The position numbers and the translations under genes are program-made. The notes beneath the pieces are model-generated. The model saw only the letters and a program-made list of their open reading frames with translations. It was not told the origin of the DNA and did not search any database. A stretch of 64,000 nt of DNA, taken from positions 712,089 to 776,088 of the forward strand of contig NW_003314330.1 in NCBI RefSeq assembly GCF_000143415.4, in the 5' to 3' direction. Source of the DNA: Selaginella moellendorffii (Eukaryota > Streptophyta > Lycopodiopsida > Selaginellales > Selaginellaceae). Within the stretch, counting starts at the first letter, position 1; the number at the start of each line of letters is the position of its first letter. Below, in pieces: positions 1 through 9,943 of the stretch.

Positions 1-10
1 TCTATGAAGC

Positions 11-291
11 TGTGAGAACAAAATCCCTAGGCCCCAAAGTGGAGCCAGAATGGTGCCACGTGGTAGTGGCCGAAGCGAAAGCAAACAAGTGGACACATTT
101 GGACTAAAAGCTCCAACTTCAAAGGTCGAGAGCGGGAGTGGAACTCCCAACAAAGTGCTCGAGGAATGAGCACAAAGCGAGCCATAAGCGAGGCTCTAAA
201 AAGGGACCCGAAAGGACCAAACCATGACACGTGGAAGTGTCCGAGATAGAGTCCGAGGTGGACCCGAGATGGAGTCCGAGATAGACCCGAA
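11..291 (+). repeat. Family 1 5' LTR, first part
   Basis: Starts with TGTGAGAAC and matches the start of the complete LTR at 32061 almost base for base, including the CCCTAGGCCCCAAAGTGGAG stretch and the first GAGTCCGAG/GGACCCGAG repeats. The LTR is interrupted at 291/292 by transposon unit 1 and resumes at 13849. The LTR start is clear; the 10 bases before it are too few to judge the flank. Confidence 0.85.
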
Positions 292-315
292 AAGCTCTAT
301 TTCGTTAAAGTGGGA
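292..315 (+). repeat. Left terminal inverted repeat, unit 1
   Basis: 24 bases identical to the reverse complement of 13821-13844; similarity fades after GTGGGA. The same left end recurs at 53370. Confidence 0.93.
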
Positions 316-478
316 TTTATTCAGTAAAATGGGACTAGGTACAAATTTTCAAGTATTTGAAAATGACGTGAAATTATATGTTTTTTGTCCAGGGGCTAGA
401 CATATCTGGGGCATGGTGACTAGCGCGGTGACTTTGTGTCCAGACTGAGTCCATCTGGTTGTATAATAAATCTCATTG

Positions 479-502
479 TCAAGGTGAACAAGCCGAATCT
501 GA
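479..502 (+). repeat. Subterminal repeat AAGGTGAACAAGCCGAAT
   Basis: The motif AAGGTGAACAAGCCGAAT lies near the left end on + and recurs in inverted orientation near 1743-1765 and 1868-1890, with equivalents in unit 2. On the minus strand the inverted copies follow CAG/AAG-type junctions and could be tiny repeated exons (Glu/Ser-rich) of the transposase gene, or subterminal transposase-binding repeats; the sequence does not decide. Confidence 0.5.
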
Positions 503-951
503 AGCTAAAGAAGAGCGATGGCATGCGCGCACACACTATTTGTTTGTTCATTGAGTGTGTGGTGAGCTTTCCAAGATGAATGTCATTCCTATTAGCCAGA
601 CATATAACTTAATGGTGAGAACATTTAGATATTATTCAATGTTATCTTTTTCTAACGAATCTAATTGTGAAGGTGTAGCAAGAGGCATTGCTAGTCTGGA
701 GAAGTCATTTAACTCATTTGACCCTTAGTATATTTTCATGAAACTAAATAACATTCATATTATTAAGGAATTTCTTTAGTACCTTTTTTTTACGACATAG
801 AGGCTTGCATTTCTTTCAAAGGTGATTTAGTAAAAGGCCTGAGGGCACATGCCATTCTATTTCTTAGACCGGTATTAAGATATACTAGTGCAAAGGGAAA
901 AAGGTATTTGGTGATCAAGTAAATAGCATGAGGGCATACACCATTATAAGC

Positions 952-1224
952 CTAAGCGCTAGTGGACACCTCCTTTTTGGTACTCTCAGCGGTACTATCA
1001 TCCTTCTCCAGGTCAGTTGTTTTGTTTTGGATTGTTGTCTCTGACGTTACTGGGGCGTTCTCGATAGTTGTTAATGTTGCCGTTTGTTCAGAAAAATGAT
1101 CACCTGGAGTATAGTATGGGGAGTTTGGAAGACTTATATATTCTACATCTTCACCTATCTCCTTCTCCATCTCTTTTTCTGCCTCACTTACAGATTTTGT
1201 GCTTGCTATGAGAACACTCTTCAC
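952..1224 (-). CDS. Probable last exon of the transposase gene, unit 1
   Basis: A 90-residue acidic, Thr/Ser/Glu-rich reading frame ending in TAG, kept open in both units (compare 14648-14920) with only a few substitutions. On the minus strand the frame is preceded by a TTTTAG acceptor, so it is probably a C-terminal exon of the leftward transposase transcript, joined across the introns at 1225-1922. No domain is recognised. It could instead be a small independent gene. Confidence 0.45.
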   Translation of the reverse strand: MKSVLIASTKSVSEAEKEMEKEIGEDVEYISLPNSPYYTPGDHFSEQTATLTTIENAPVTSETTIQNKTTDLEKDDSTAESTKKEVSTSA

Positions 1225-1922
1225 CCTAAAATATGGAGTTCATTGTGTTATAAAAGGAAACCAACACACACGCTGCAAGGGAATGATGGTACATAAAGCA
1301 CGTAAGCCCACAATATGGGTTTATGTGCCATTAATATGGGCCACACGCCATATTATTAGATTTATGCACGTGTGATTGGTAAATGCATATGTCACATCAT
1401 CTTTGTTTTACCTCACACACTATATCAGGCCTAATGAACCATATCACATGTGCGCACATGCTATATATATGGAGAAGTATTATGCAAGGATAGAAAAATT
1501 CAATGCATGATTGTGGAGAGCAATGGCATGAAGCCACATGCTAAATAACATTTTAGAGAAAGAATTAAAATAGAAACATGCAAACAGTATTGAGTGGACC
1601 AAGACTTAGAAGTGCATAATTGAATGAGGTATTTCTAATAAATATTTCACTCACCTTATATAGGAATGGCTACCACTCTCAAATGGCGTATCGCCTCATG
1701 CCATCACCTCACAATTTGTTATAACAATCCGATGAATTCATATTCGGCTTGTTCACCTTGAACTTTAAGTAAGATTTGCTAGAACAACTAAGAATTTATA
1801 CTTGTTATTTGTATCATCTCACCTAGGAATGGCGTAAGGCCACATGCCATCACGCCTCCTCTGATTCAGATTCGGATTGTTCACCTTGAAATAAAATACA
1901 TTAGAAACTTAGTAAAGGAATA
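1225..1922 (-). other. Intron-rich 3' part of transposase gene
   Basis: No long reading frame. On the minus strand there are repeated CAAG|GTGA-type donors and AAG/TAG acceptors separating short Ser/Glu-rich stretches, plus several palindromes (1681-1704, 1828-1850 and diverged copies near 1310, 1430 and 1525). Read as several small introns and exons; the exact splicing is uncertain. Confidence 0.4.
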
Positions 1923-4124
1923 TTAATGAATCTCACCTTGAACCCGGGTTATGAATGCTCTTGTTGCATCTCTTGCATGGTCTGGCAAGGTGATGGTGGC
2001 ACTCTGCTTCCGCATCCAACCATGCACAACATTATCCATTGATATGCTCATGCTGGGATCCCTTGGATTCAGCACCCATCTCTTTTCTAGGCAATCCTTC
2101 GTATATCCGGAACTTGGCTTGAACCACTCCACAGTTACATTGAAGGAGTTAGTTTCCGCGTCCTCCTCTACATCAGTGATGCAGCGCCCCACCCATATAA
2201 TTTGTTTTTTATTACTGGGTCTGACAAGCACGACCATTCCTTTGCAGACCTGTACTGGATTGAATGCTGAATCCGGCTTCTTGTTCCTCGGCCCACAATA
2301 GTGATCCTCAACATCGTTATCTGTCACTGCATTTCCAGAGGACATTGTTCCGCTACTATCTGGTGCTCTGGGTTCTGGCCAAAAGGACTCTTCCAATTCT
2401 TCATATACAACTGCCCTATTTTGGATAGCAGATATAATCTTCTCCCAGTATTCGAGCAAAGGCTTGCACCTCTTAAAATAGGATTCTCCACCAAACACCA
2501 ACCCCCTCTTCCAGAAGGCAATATGCTGTCTAATCCCGGCCACTATACTTTCCTGGTCTTTGAGTCCATCCGGGTGCATCGGCCGTGGGGAACCCTGAGG
2601 AATCATAGGTTCCCCAGTTATGGGATCTCTCTTGAAGAGTTCAATGCCATCCACTGGCAGCCACATTGTGTCCCATTCTCTCATCTTGTACTTCATCACT
2701 GGAGCACCGTCACGCATGTTGAAATGAAACTGAAGAGGCTTGGAGTGGCCAATCAGCGTTTCGGATCCGTCCCTGATGTAGCCTCTTACAAACCCCTTAA
2801 AGTCTGGAACCTCTGTCACAAGTGCAGCTTCAACAGTGCCTTTGATGCAATTTTGGAATTCATCGTAGAGTTGTGGGAGGGTGAGGACATTGGATCGCCG
2901 GAGGGACTCTGCCAGGTGATTGAACATGGCATCGACGTCTTCATGAGTGTGCCCAACCATGAGAAAGCCAAGTGTAACCGTTTCAAATATGCCTTTGGCA
3001 ACAAGCATCGCCAAGTACGCGAAGACGTACATGTTTTTGTTCTCACTGCCAGCATTGTCTGTTTGGAGCAGAAGATGGGGTGGAAGGCCACATCGGCTGC
3101 AAGAACTTCCTTGAGATTCTGCTTCATTTGGATGAGGCTGTGCATTCACTGGGCGACCAGCCTCGTTGGAATGGCATGAGGCCTCACATGATAACCCTAC
3201 AATCTGACGGCCAACATATTCACTGGGATGGCATGGGGCCCCACGCGATACTGCAAGCCTTTGCTCCTCCTCCAACTGAACCCTGTATGGGGTTCGATCG
3301 ACAAGGGCCTTATGCAAGGGTTGGCCGTTCAGCTCAGTCTGCATACTTTGCAGAGACCTTAAGTGTTTTGCTAGGGACGCAATCATCATGTTTGCACCCC
3401 CGCCACCCCATAGAGGTACAAAGAAGTTCCCATAGTTTTGGGCACCATGCCCATGAGCGATTATGCCAAACAGAGACACAGGCAGCTACATGGATGAAGA
3501 GATTGCCTTGGGGGTAGGATTGAGTCGAGGTAAGCACGTCTTTTTCTGGTCCATTTTGTCGTGGATGATGCAGAGGTAAGAGTCAGGTCTCTCCATGGAG
3601 AGAATCCTGTTATGATAATATGCAGTCCTGCAGCTTCTCTGCTCGATGTTGTGGTCGAGCCGCCTTCTAACCAACGTCTCTCGCTCTTGAGCACTGCAAG
3701 AACTCTTCGACAAAGCCATTTTGATAGCAGTGCACTCGTCACACTTTGAAAAGCTGGAGTACTTTCCTATACTCACATCCCTGAACCTGTTGCTCCACAA
3801 TCTACTAAATCTAGATTGGCTCAGCTTCTTGTAGCCATTACTCTGGAGTTCCCGATTCACATCTTCCAATATGGCCCCCTTGGTATACATGGAAGGGAGA
3901 ACTCGTTGGGTGTCTCGAGTTCCATCTTCCAAGAGGCGGGTTTTATGTGGTTGCTGCTCGCTACATGTCTCGACAAACCTTTTGAAGATTGCCTCTCCAT
4001 ATACAACATGACCCCTGGTTTTGTGAGTACCGTCGTTCCCATGGACTGCCTATTGAACCCTTTGTTCCTCGAACTCAGTTTTGATTCTGTAGAATGTGGT
4101 TCGAGGGACTCCATAAATGATTCT
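1923..4124 (-). pseudogene. DUF7869-like DDE transposase, unit 1 (nonsense mutation)
   Basis: Main transposase exon, opening after a splice acceptor at 4125. In order: a helix-turn-helix-like stretch (YGVPRTTFYR), a Cys-containing segment (CDECTAIK), then blocks carrying the presumed acidic catalytic residues: IIHDKMDQKK, QTDNAGSENKN and VGHTHEDVDAMF. The spacing and motifs match the DUF7869 proteins that accompany eukaryotic transposons; an RNase H-fold DDE/D role is inferred. The frame is broken by TAG at 3486-3488, where unit 2 has CAG (Gln), which removes the second and third catalytic blocks. Two palindromes (3171-3190 and 3227-3249) lie between the first and second catalytic blocks and are read through as coding or removed as very short introns. 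The C-terminus reaches beyond that of unit 2, which stops earlier. Confidence 0.75.
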
Positions 4125-4172
4125 CTATGCCTTCATGCAGACCAAACCCCTCTGGAAGACCATGCCCCCCAC
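4125..4172 (-). other. 48-bp intron in transposase gene, unit 1
   Basis: Minus-strand GTGGGG...GCATAG. Removing it joins the upstream exon (ending ..SEHQ) to the RIIYGVP exon in frame and bypasses a stop codon. Conserved in unit 2 at 17821-17868. Confidence 0.6.
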
Positions 4173-4283
4173 CTGATGTTCTGAAGCATCAACAGATGAC
4201 CGTAATGCCTCATACACAAAATTCGAGACCATTCGAACCTCCATCGCCATTTTCTGCCTTTTCGGTTCGTTGCTCAAATCCCT

Positions 4284-4646
4284 TTAGCTGCGCTTTAGGA
4301 AGGTGTACTTTCTTTTCCCATGAAGAGATGTTCTGTCATCAGTTGTAGTGGTGTTTGATTGTGAATCCTTCATATTTTCAAATACTAAGCACCTCAATTT
4401 CCACCGCACAATGCTTCCAATAGTCAGACTGTTTTCTTCTGTGTCAACAACCTCTAAAATCACAACTCCAATATCATCCCAGCCCAATTGTTGATTAGCA
4501 ACTGCATCTCTTGGATCGACAACTATGGCTAAGCCCTCAGCTACCACCTCCCCCTCGGGGTTGTTTAGAAACACCTTTGCCTGAATCCATATAGCACAGT
4601 TTTTAAGATCCACGGAGGGAACATGCGTCGCACTTGCGGAGGCCAT
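4284..4646 (-). pseudogene. DUF8039-like protein, unit 1 (N-terminal half deleted)
   Basis: Corresponds to the C-terminal half of the unit 2 protein at 18052-18687. The remaining part has the VVAEGLA..VDPRDAVANQQLGWDDI pattern that plants use in DUF8039 domains of transposon-associated proteins. About 230 bp holding the first of the two similar domains are missing here, and about 110 bp encoding the Cys-rich linker (CCKRRCCQ in unit 2) are also gone near 4220. The start assigned at 4646 is therefore an artefact of the deletion, so I treat the frame as a pseudogene. Confidence 0.6.
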
Positions 4647-4799
4647 TCTGAAAGTGCAGAAAAGAAGTTAAGACCATACAAAAAATGATTGGAGAATGGC
4701 CTAAATCATAACATACCAAACAACCTCAATAGCATGAGGCCACATGCCATTATTCAAACATGCTATTGACACCCACGTGAAATTTCGCATTCACAAAAT

Positions 4800-4819
4800 T
4801 GGCATGAGGCCTCATGCCA
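4800..4819. repeat. Perfect 20-bp palindrome
   Basis: TGGCATGAGGCCTCATGCCA is its own reverse complement; a near-consensus member of the element-specific palindrome family. Confidence 0.95.
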
Positions 4820-5831
4820 TCTTGATAAACACACAGCTACAGGCAGGTAAAGAAACTATTGGCAATATGCTAGTGATGAACTTGCAAGCCCCAAGATGGC
4901 ATGAGCCCTCATACCATTAGTGGTACCGTAGTGCCGCTCGCACCACCACAACTGCTTGTAGTGCCGCTCGCACAAACTGCCACTCGCATAAACTGCCGCT
5001 CACAATGGCGCTCGCAATGCCGCAACCGCTCGTAGACGCATAAACCACAGCTCACAACGCCGCTTACACAAGCAGCGCTCACTGCGCTCAGCGGAACCAA
5101 GAACATGGCGCACAAAAATGATAGACCTAGGAATGAGTTCGAGAATTCAAAAATAACACACGCTTGAACGTCACATCAAATCCTCTGACAAACCAGATCT
5201 TATGATTCCTTTGACAAATTTCAAACTGAGTAGCTTCTAGACTTTGCTGTCGGAGGTTGAACTTTGTCACATCATGTCCTTGCCTCGATCCAGCTGTGCC
5301 ATGTCAGTGATTCGAACTTTGCCATGCCATGTCAGCGATCTGCGCCAAGATTATTCGCCGTGTAAAGGAATAATTATGCTGTGTGTGTACGTCCATTTAT
5401 GGCAATATAAGGCCACATGCCATTCAAAGAATAATGCTAGTCGAGCATTTTTTGGTGCATTTTTGGGTTCAAAATTGCATGAGCCCACACGCTATAAAGT
5501 TTACCTGTACCAAAAATAGAAACAGCTTTATTTACTTGGGAATTTAAGTGGTTGAGGCATTTTTAAACTTACAAACACATGCCCTACTTACATTCCTTTG
5601 GTTGCTTAAAATTCAAAAATATTATAAACCTTTCTTTTTGCATTTTCAATGTTTTCAATTATGGTTTTTGATTTTCGCAGGACCAGCCTAGTAATCTATT
5701 TGCATCCCGTCATGTTTATAGCTAGCTTTCGTTTGTCCCCTTCGCTAGCCTAAGATACATCTGCTCGGCATCTGCCTCTTACAGCATTTGCCCAGAAAGG
5801 GCATCTTTCTTCACGCAGCATTTGCCACATG

Positions 5832-5857
5832 TTTAGGGTTTAGGGTTTAGGGTTTAG
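5832..5857 (+). repeat. Interstitial plant telomere-type repeat, unit 1
   Basis: Three and a half TTTAGGG units in the divergent spacer, conserved at 20204-20230 in unit 2. Such telo-box sequences also act as promoter elements in plant genes, so a promoter role is as likely as a telomeric origin. Confidence 0.85.
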
Positions 5858-6487
5858 CAATTCAGTAGCTTGATAAATATGCAAATACAAAACTTGATGC
5901 AAAATCCTTGATATGTCATAATGCCCCTAGGACCCATAAACACATTTCATAGAGAGGGTCCTTTCATTTCATAACTCCTTACGTAGATCTTGGTGAAACC
6001 AGAGTTAGTGAAGTTAGTTTCTTGTGATCCCGCATCTAATTGTGATGTCCCTTTGCAGTGTCGATGGAAAGGTCAATGCACACAAAACTGTAAAATCTTG
6101 GAGCAAAATAACGGTTGGATCTATGGCAAATGCCCCTGAAACATTGTAAGGCTTGTGTGGTCTCATGTGGTGTCCGATCGAGATGCTTCTTTACAGGGTC
6201 ATCAAGAAAGACATTGTATACCATTCTGTAAAATCTAATTGCGATCTAACGGTTGGATCTCCAAAAAACTCAAGAAAATCTCGCGCGTGTTAGAATATTC
6301 TAGGAATATACTCCTATGTGCCCCTAAAAATGGCATGCGGCCCCACGCCATTCAAGAGATAACGCCAGATGACGCCGAGCATTTTTTGGTGCATTTTTTG
6401 GGATTTTTTGTATACCATTCTTTATTTAGCTGAACATCTGGCATTTTTGGAAATACAAGATGCTTTGGAATATCCAATCATGCATGG

Positions 6488-6495
6488 TATAAATA
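6488..6495 (+). promoter_or_regulatory. TATA box of rightward block, unit 1
   Basis: TATAAATA in the context GCATGGTATAAATATAGCG, identical in unit 2 (20862-20869). It is followed by repeated TTTCTTTTGGATTTCACGTG and ATGATGACGTTGCGG motifs holding G-box-like CACGTG and TGACG cores. Suitable for transcription starting near 6525. Confidence 0.55.
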
Positions 6496-6639
6496 TAGCG
6501 AGGGTATTAAATGATATCCCAATCATGATCTTTCTTTTGGATTTCACGTGCATGCAGTCCGAGGAATGATGACGTTGCGGATTTCTTTTGGATTTCACGT
6601 GTATGCATGCGCGCGGCGATCTAGAAATTAATGGTGGCG

Positions 6640-7338
6640 CCCAAGTCCGAGGAATGATGACGTTGCGGGATTACCAACTGTCGTGACATTTCGCGCGTGT
6701 GAGGTTAGGTTTTGCATTTTGCTTCATACTCGCGCCCGCACACTCGCGCTCGCATCGCGCTCCCACTCGCGATCACGCTCACATTCGCGCTCATCTACCT
6801 TCTCTACAGGTTTCTCATGTGCATTGGCGTCCACTCACGCTTGCATCACACTCGCGCTCACATCGCGCTTGTGTGCATCGGCATCCACTTCAAGACACAC
6901 CCAGTTTGTAACTTCGCCGCCAACTCCGCCGCCCACTCCACCACCCACACGCAGCCCACTTGGCGTCCCGGGAGATTTCAGCGCCACTCTCCAACTGTAA
7001 GTGGCAGAGTAGCCTTGCTGCTACTATCTGCTGCACACACAGTGCACATTCGCCAGCGAGTCCGGCCTCAATTGTCACGCCTCCATTCGGCTTCAAATGG
7101 TAAGTCTTTTAGGCCAAGTAGAAAATGGCATGAGGCCACATGCCATTCAGTAGCAACATTGGTATGCACCGATTGGGCTCTCGAGTGCAGTCCGGTTACA
7201 GATGGCGTGTAGCCTCACGCCATCTTAGGATGCAGCCTCAAGACATCTGATGCAGTGGTGAATGGCATGTGGCCTCACGTTATTTCCAGCTGCTAGCTTT
7301 TCATCTGTCAGCTCTAATTGTTGTGCATTTCTGAACAG
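6640..7338 (+). other. 5' leader / first exons of rightward block, unit 1
   Basis: A repetitive CACTCGCGCTCGCATCGCGCTC tract followed by short exon-intron-like sequence with three palindromes (7122-7147, 7201-7224, 7261-7284), ending at the acceptor TTCTGAACAG (7338). Frames here differ between units and look non-coding or only partly coding. Read as 5' UTR and small first exons. Confidence 0.4.
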
Positions 7339-9135
7339 GCGAGGAATTGTGTTCTTCTTCCAGCCACTGTCAATGTGGATGCAGAGAAGGGGGAGGAGCT
7401 CACCAGTTGGACTTTCGGGATGGAAGGCGAGGATCTGAGGCTGTACAACACAGATGGTGGGAGAAAAGAATGCATGGGGATCCTCATCCAAGTGACAGAC
7501 ACTCCATGCAGTTCCATGCAAGAATATGGACTGACACTTGTGGTAGAGACAGCGTCCGCCTTCAAGATCCACCTTGCACATCCTAGCGGCTTCCCGGAGG
7601 GGGGCAGCGGCTATGAGGAATTCCTAGAGGGAGCTAGGGAGAGGTTGTCCAGGAGGCCCACAATTTCAAAGACGCTGCGGGTCTATGAAGATCACATGGA
7701 ATCCACGGACCTCACCTACGGCGATGTTCAAAAACTATATTCCAACATTGAGCCGTTGAGAGTGACTCCAGTTCGCGAAGCGAAGGGGAAGGGGGTCGAT
7801 CTAGAAACTACCCCGAAGCAGAAAAGGGTGGTCAAGCTCAAGTCGACGTCCGACTCTCCTGCTCCAAAAAAGAAGCTACTCGGTGATGCCATTGCCTCGG
7901 GTTCGAACACTACACCCACCAAAAAGAAGAGCCGCAAAGAGCAGAAAGAGCAAGAAGAGGCAGCAAAAATCGTCGCAGATAATAGTACTTGTTACTATTC
8001 CAACAAAGTATATACAATCGACGTGAGCCATATCGACATCCAAAGCAAATACAACCACAGGCTAGTATCTGATGAGTGGGTGGAGAAACTGAAGCAGAAG
8101 ATGCTGGCAAGTCCAGTAACACCCGACATCGCAGACGTGATCCCCTACTACCGAACAATGAAGGGCGAGACGAGGTTTCCAGACTTGATCAATAGGAAGG
8201 TGTTGGACGATCAGAACATCCGGTTCTATGCCGTCTCCAGGCAGCATTCTAGCTTGGCGATGCAAGAGATAGTTGTGGATATTATGGTGGGCGAGGAGGT
8301 GAAGAAAGTCTTCAAGACAAGAGTTGTCCGCCTGATAAAAGGCAACTCGCCCCTCCGATCTATCATATACATCTCCCACGCACAGAATGTCAAGCAAGAA
8401 ACGTGCTACAAATCGGGTCTGCACGAGACATTGGCACGAACACGGAAGCTCTGGGTTCAACTGAAGAATCCACAAAAACCAGGACAAGGACGTGCACTAG
8501 CAACTAGCGCCTGGCAGGTAAGCCTCGTTGCATGTGGCATAGCATGTGGCCTCACGCCATTTCCATTGCAGGAATTCTCGAGTCTTCTCTCGAAAACACT
8601 GGGGGTCAATGACACACTCAGCATCCATAACATTCTACTCGCGACAAAAATTGTTTTTGACAAATGGGTAGATGTGCTGAGGAGGTACCATGACGGGGAG
8701 TTGCTAAACTCAATGGGTGTGGAGGACGGACGGAAGCCCAATGATTTGAAGCTCGACGCCTTGCGTTTCTCGCGATCTCTAGACAACGACGACCTTCTGA
8801 CAGTGGCTAATGCTCTTCTACGTGGTGAGGTAGTCTTCAACAAGACCAAAATGACTCCCGGCCATATTGTGACATACGAGGACTTGTGCACGACTCTGAG
8901 AGCTCGTGCGCTATTGAAGGATTGGATCTTTGAGCAAGTGGCCATGGAGAGGGTGAGCATTGACACCACGCAAGAGATGATGGAAGAGCTGGAGTTGTCA
9001 AATGAAGATATCGATGAGTACGTGAAGGGGGCCCCCAAGTTCATCGATCTGCTGCGGGATGCCACGAAAAGTAAAGCTGAGAAGTTGGATCAGTATCCAA
9101 ATTTCATTAAAAGGGATGTCGACCGCCGGCTTTAG
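7339..9135 (+). CDS. ParB-like domain protein, unit 1 (stop at 9133)
   Basis: Opens after a clear acceptor and continues across a 54-bp in-frame intron (8518-8571). After an N-terminal domain (about 140 residues) and a Lys-rich linker (QKRVVKL, PKKK, TKKKSRKEQKE; possible nuclear signal) comes a region resembling the ParB/sulfiredoxin-like fold: VYTIDVSHI, NHRLVSDEWVEKLKQKM, then RFYAVSRQHSSLAMQEI at the place of the ParB GEHR box (GQHSSLA in unit 2) and ISHAQNVKQET at the EN.QR position. A helical domain follows. ParB proteins bind palindromic DNA or act as CTPases/nucleases; function here is inferred from pattern only. It ends at TAG in both units, possibly a shared nonsense codon, since the frame stays open beyond it. 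Confidence 0.5.
   Translation, partial: ARNCVLLPATVNVDAEKGEELTSWTFGMEGEDLRLYNTDGGRKECMGILIQVTDTPCSSMQEYGLTLVVETASAFKIHLAHPSGFPEGGSGYEEFLEGARERLSRRPTISKTLRVYEDHMESTDLTYGDVQKLYSNIEPLRVTPVREAKGKGVDLETTPKQKRVVKLKSTSDSPAPKKKLLGDAIASGSNTTPTKKKSRKEQKEQEEAAKIVADNSTCYYSNKVYTIDVSHIDIQSKYNHRLVSDEWVEKLKQKMLASPVTPDIADVIPYYRTMKGETRFPDLINRKVLDDQNIRFYAVSRQHSSLAMQEIVVDIMVGEEVKKVFKTRVVRLIKGNSPLRSIIYISHAQNVKQETCYKSGLHETLARTRKLWVQLKNPQKPGQGRALATSAWQVSLVACGIACGLTPFPLQEFSSLLSKTLGVNDTLSIHNILLATKIVFDKWVDVLRRYHDGELLNSMGVEDGRKPNDLKLDALRFSRSLDNDDLLTVANALLRGEVVFNKTKMTPGHIVTYEDLCTTLRARALLKDWIFEQVAMERVSIDTTQEMMEELELSNEDIDEYVKGAPKFIDLLRDATKSKAEKLDQYPNFIKRDVDRRL
8518..8571 (+). other. 54-bp intron containing a palindrome, unit 1
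   Basis: GTAAGC...CCATTGCAG with the palindrome AGCATGTGGCCTCACGCC in its centre. In unit 2 the last exon codon before it is TAG instead of CAG and the acceptor has become TTGCAA. Confidence 0.75.
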
Positions 9136-9893
9136 AAACAGCTCGACCCCGCAGCAGAGGCCTATCGAGAACCTTACCGGGTATACGTGAATTCGGATGA
9201 GGATCAAAGGTGGAGGAGCATCGTTTCCCGCGGAGATGAGCAGGTCAAGAACATCTTTTGTGTGATGGACTTCACAAACGAGGAGATCACTCATGCAGAC
9301 AAAGTCAGCTCCATCATTGACTTAATGGTGGGACTTGCGGAGGTGGAATCTTCAGTCCACTATATAATCTACGACTCCAAATCCTATCACAAGTTCTGGA
9401 AGGCCTTGAACGAGGTGAAGGCTCGGTTGAAAGGCAAGGAGATGCGGGAGATCCATGGGATAATGGCTAAGAAGAAGATACCGACGAATCCGCATCTTCA
9501 CACTCGCCCTTGTTATTGGTCCTGCAGCAGAGTGGGACTGGAGTGACTTCCCAGCTTCGTTCGACAAGGCCGATCGAATTGATCTGAGGGAGGTCAATTT
9601 ACCCGTGCCTGAGGAACTGAAGACGGCTATGGAGCTTTCGAATCCAGAGAAAGCTCCAGGTGCAGCATGGGAAATGCTCAGCTGGGTCTTCAACGCAATA
9701 GCGGGTGGGTCACCTGCTTCCGACTCCAAGGGCAAATGCGTTGTCGAGTACAACTGTGGTGGACTATTCTTTCAAGCCGCACTACTCAAGGGTGTCCCGT
9801 GTGTTGTGGTGACAAACTCCATTGAAGAGGTGATTTCAATGGAGCATATAATTACAGTTGCCAAAGAAAAACAGTATCTTCTTTGCGAACCTG
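9136..9893 (+). pseudogene. Possible degenerate DNA-methyltransferase-like region, unit 1
   Basis: Continues the frame of the ParB-like exon after the TAG at 9133, with a frame change between about 9470 and 9520. The C-terminal part (VVEYNCGGLFFQAALLKGVPCVVV) resembles the FxGxG motif I region that ends beta-class N4/N6 methyltransferases, and ParB-methyltransferase fusions are known in prokaryotes and phages. The expected DPPY-type motif is not seen; CVMDFTNEE sits roughly where it would be. A methyltransferase fold is therefore a weak inference and activity is unlikely. It ends at donor G|GTGAGT. Unit 2 lacks about 193 bp of it. Confidence 0.3.
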
Positions 9894-9943
9894 GTGAGTA
9901 TGCACTTTAAGTTTAAATGTTATCTCACAAGCTCTGTATGCAG

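Larger units (their letters stand above)
4647..6487. promoter_or_regulatory. Divergent intergenic region, unit 1
   Basis: Separates the leftward transposase block from the rightward block. It holds five or more palindromes (4728-4752, 4800-4819, 4894-4917, 5399-5423, 6328-6352), a GCCGCTCGCACAAACTGC-type low-complexity tract (about 4930-5060), a TTTAGGG array (5832-5857) and a TATA box at its right end. No convincing coding frame. Likely promoters for both directions. Confidence 0.55.

Noticed and set aside
2301-3179. 292-residue plus-strand frame (and its copy at 15997-16875)
   Set aside because: Antisense to the transposase with its DDE-like motifs; no motif of its own. It is open because it shadows the conserved gene.
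5832-5857. True telomere end or chromosome fusion
   Set aside because: Only about 3.5 units, inside the element and at the same place in both copies.
8457-9065. 202-residue minus-strand frame over the ParB-like gene
   Set aside because: Shadow of the spliced plus-strand gene; Ser/Arg-rich with no motif.
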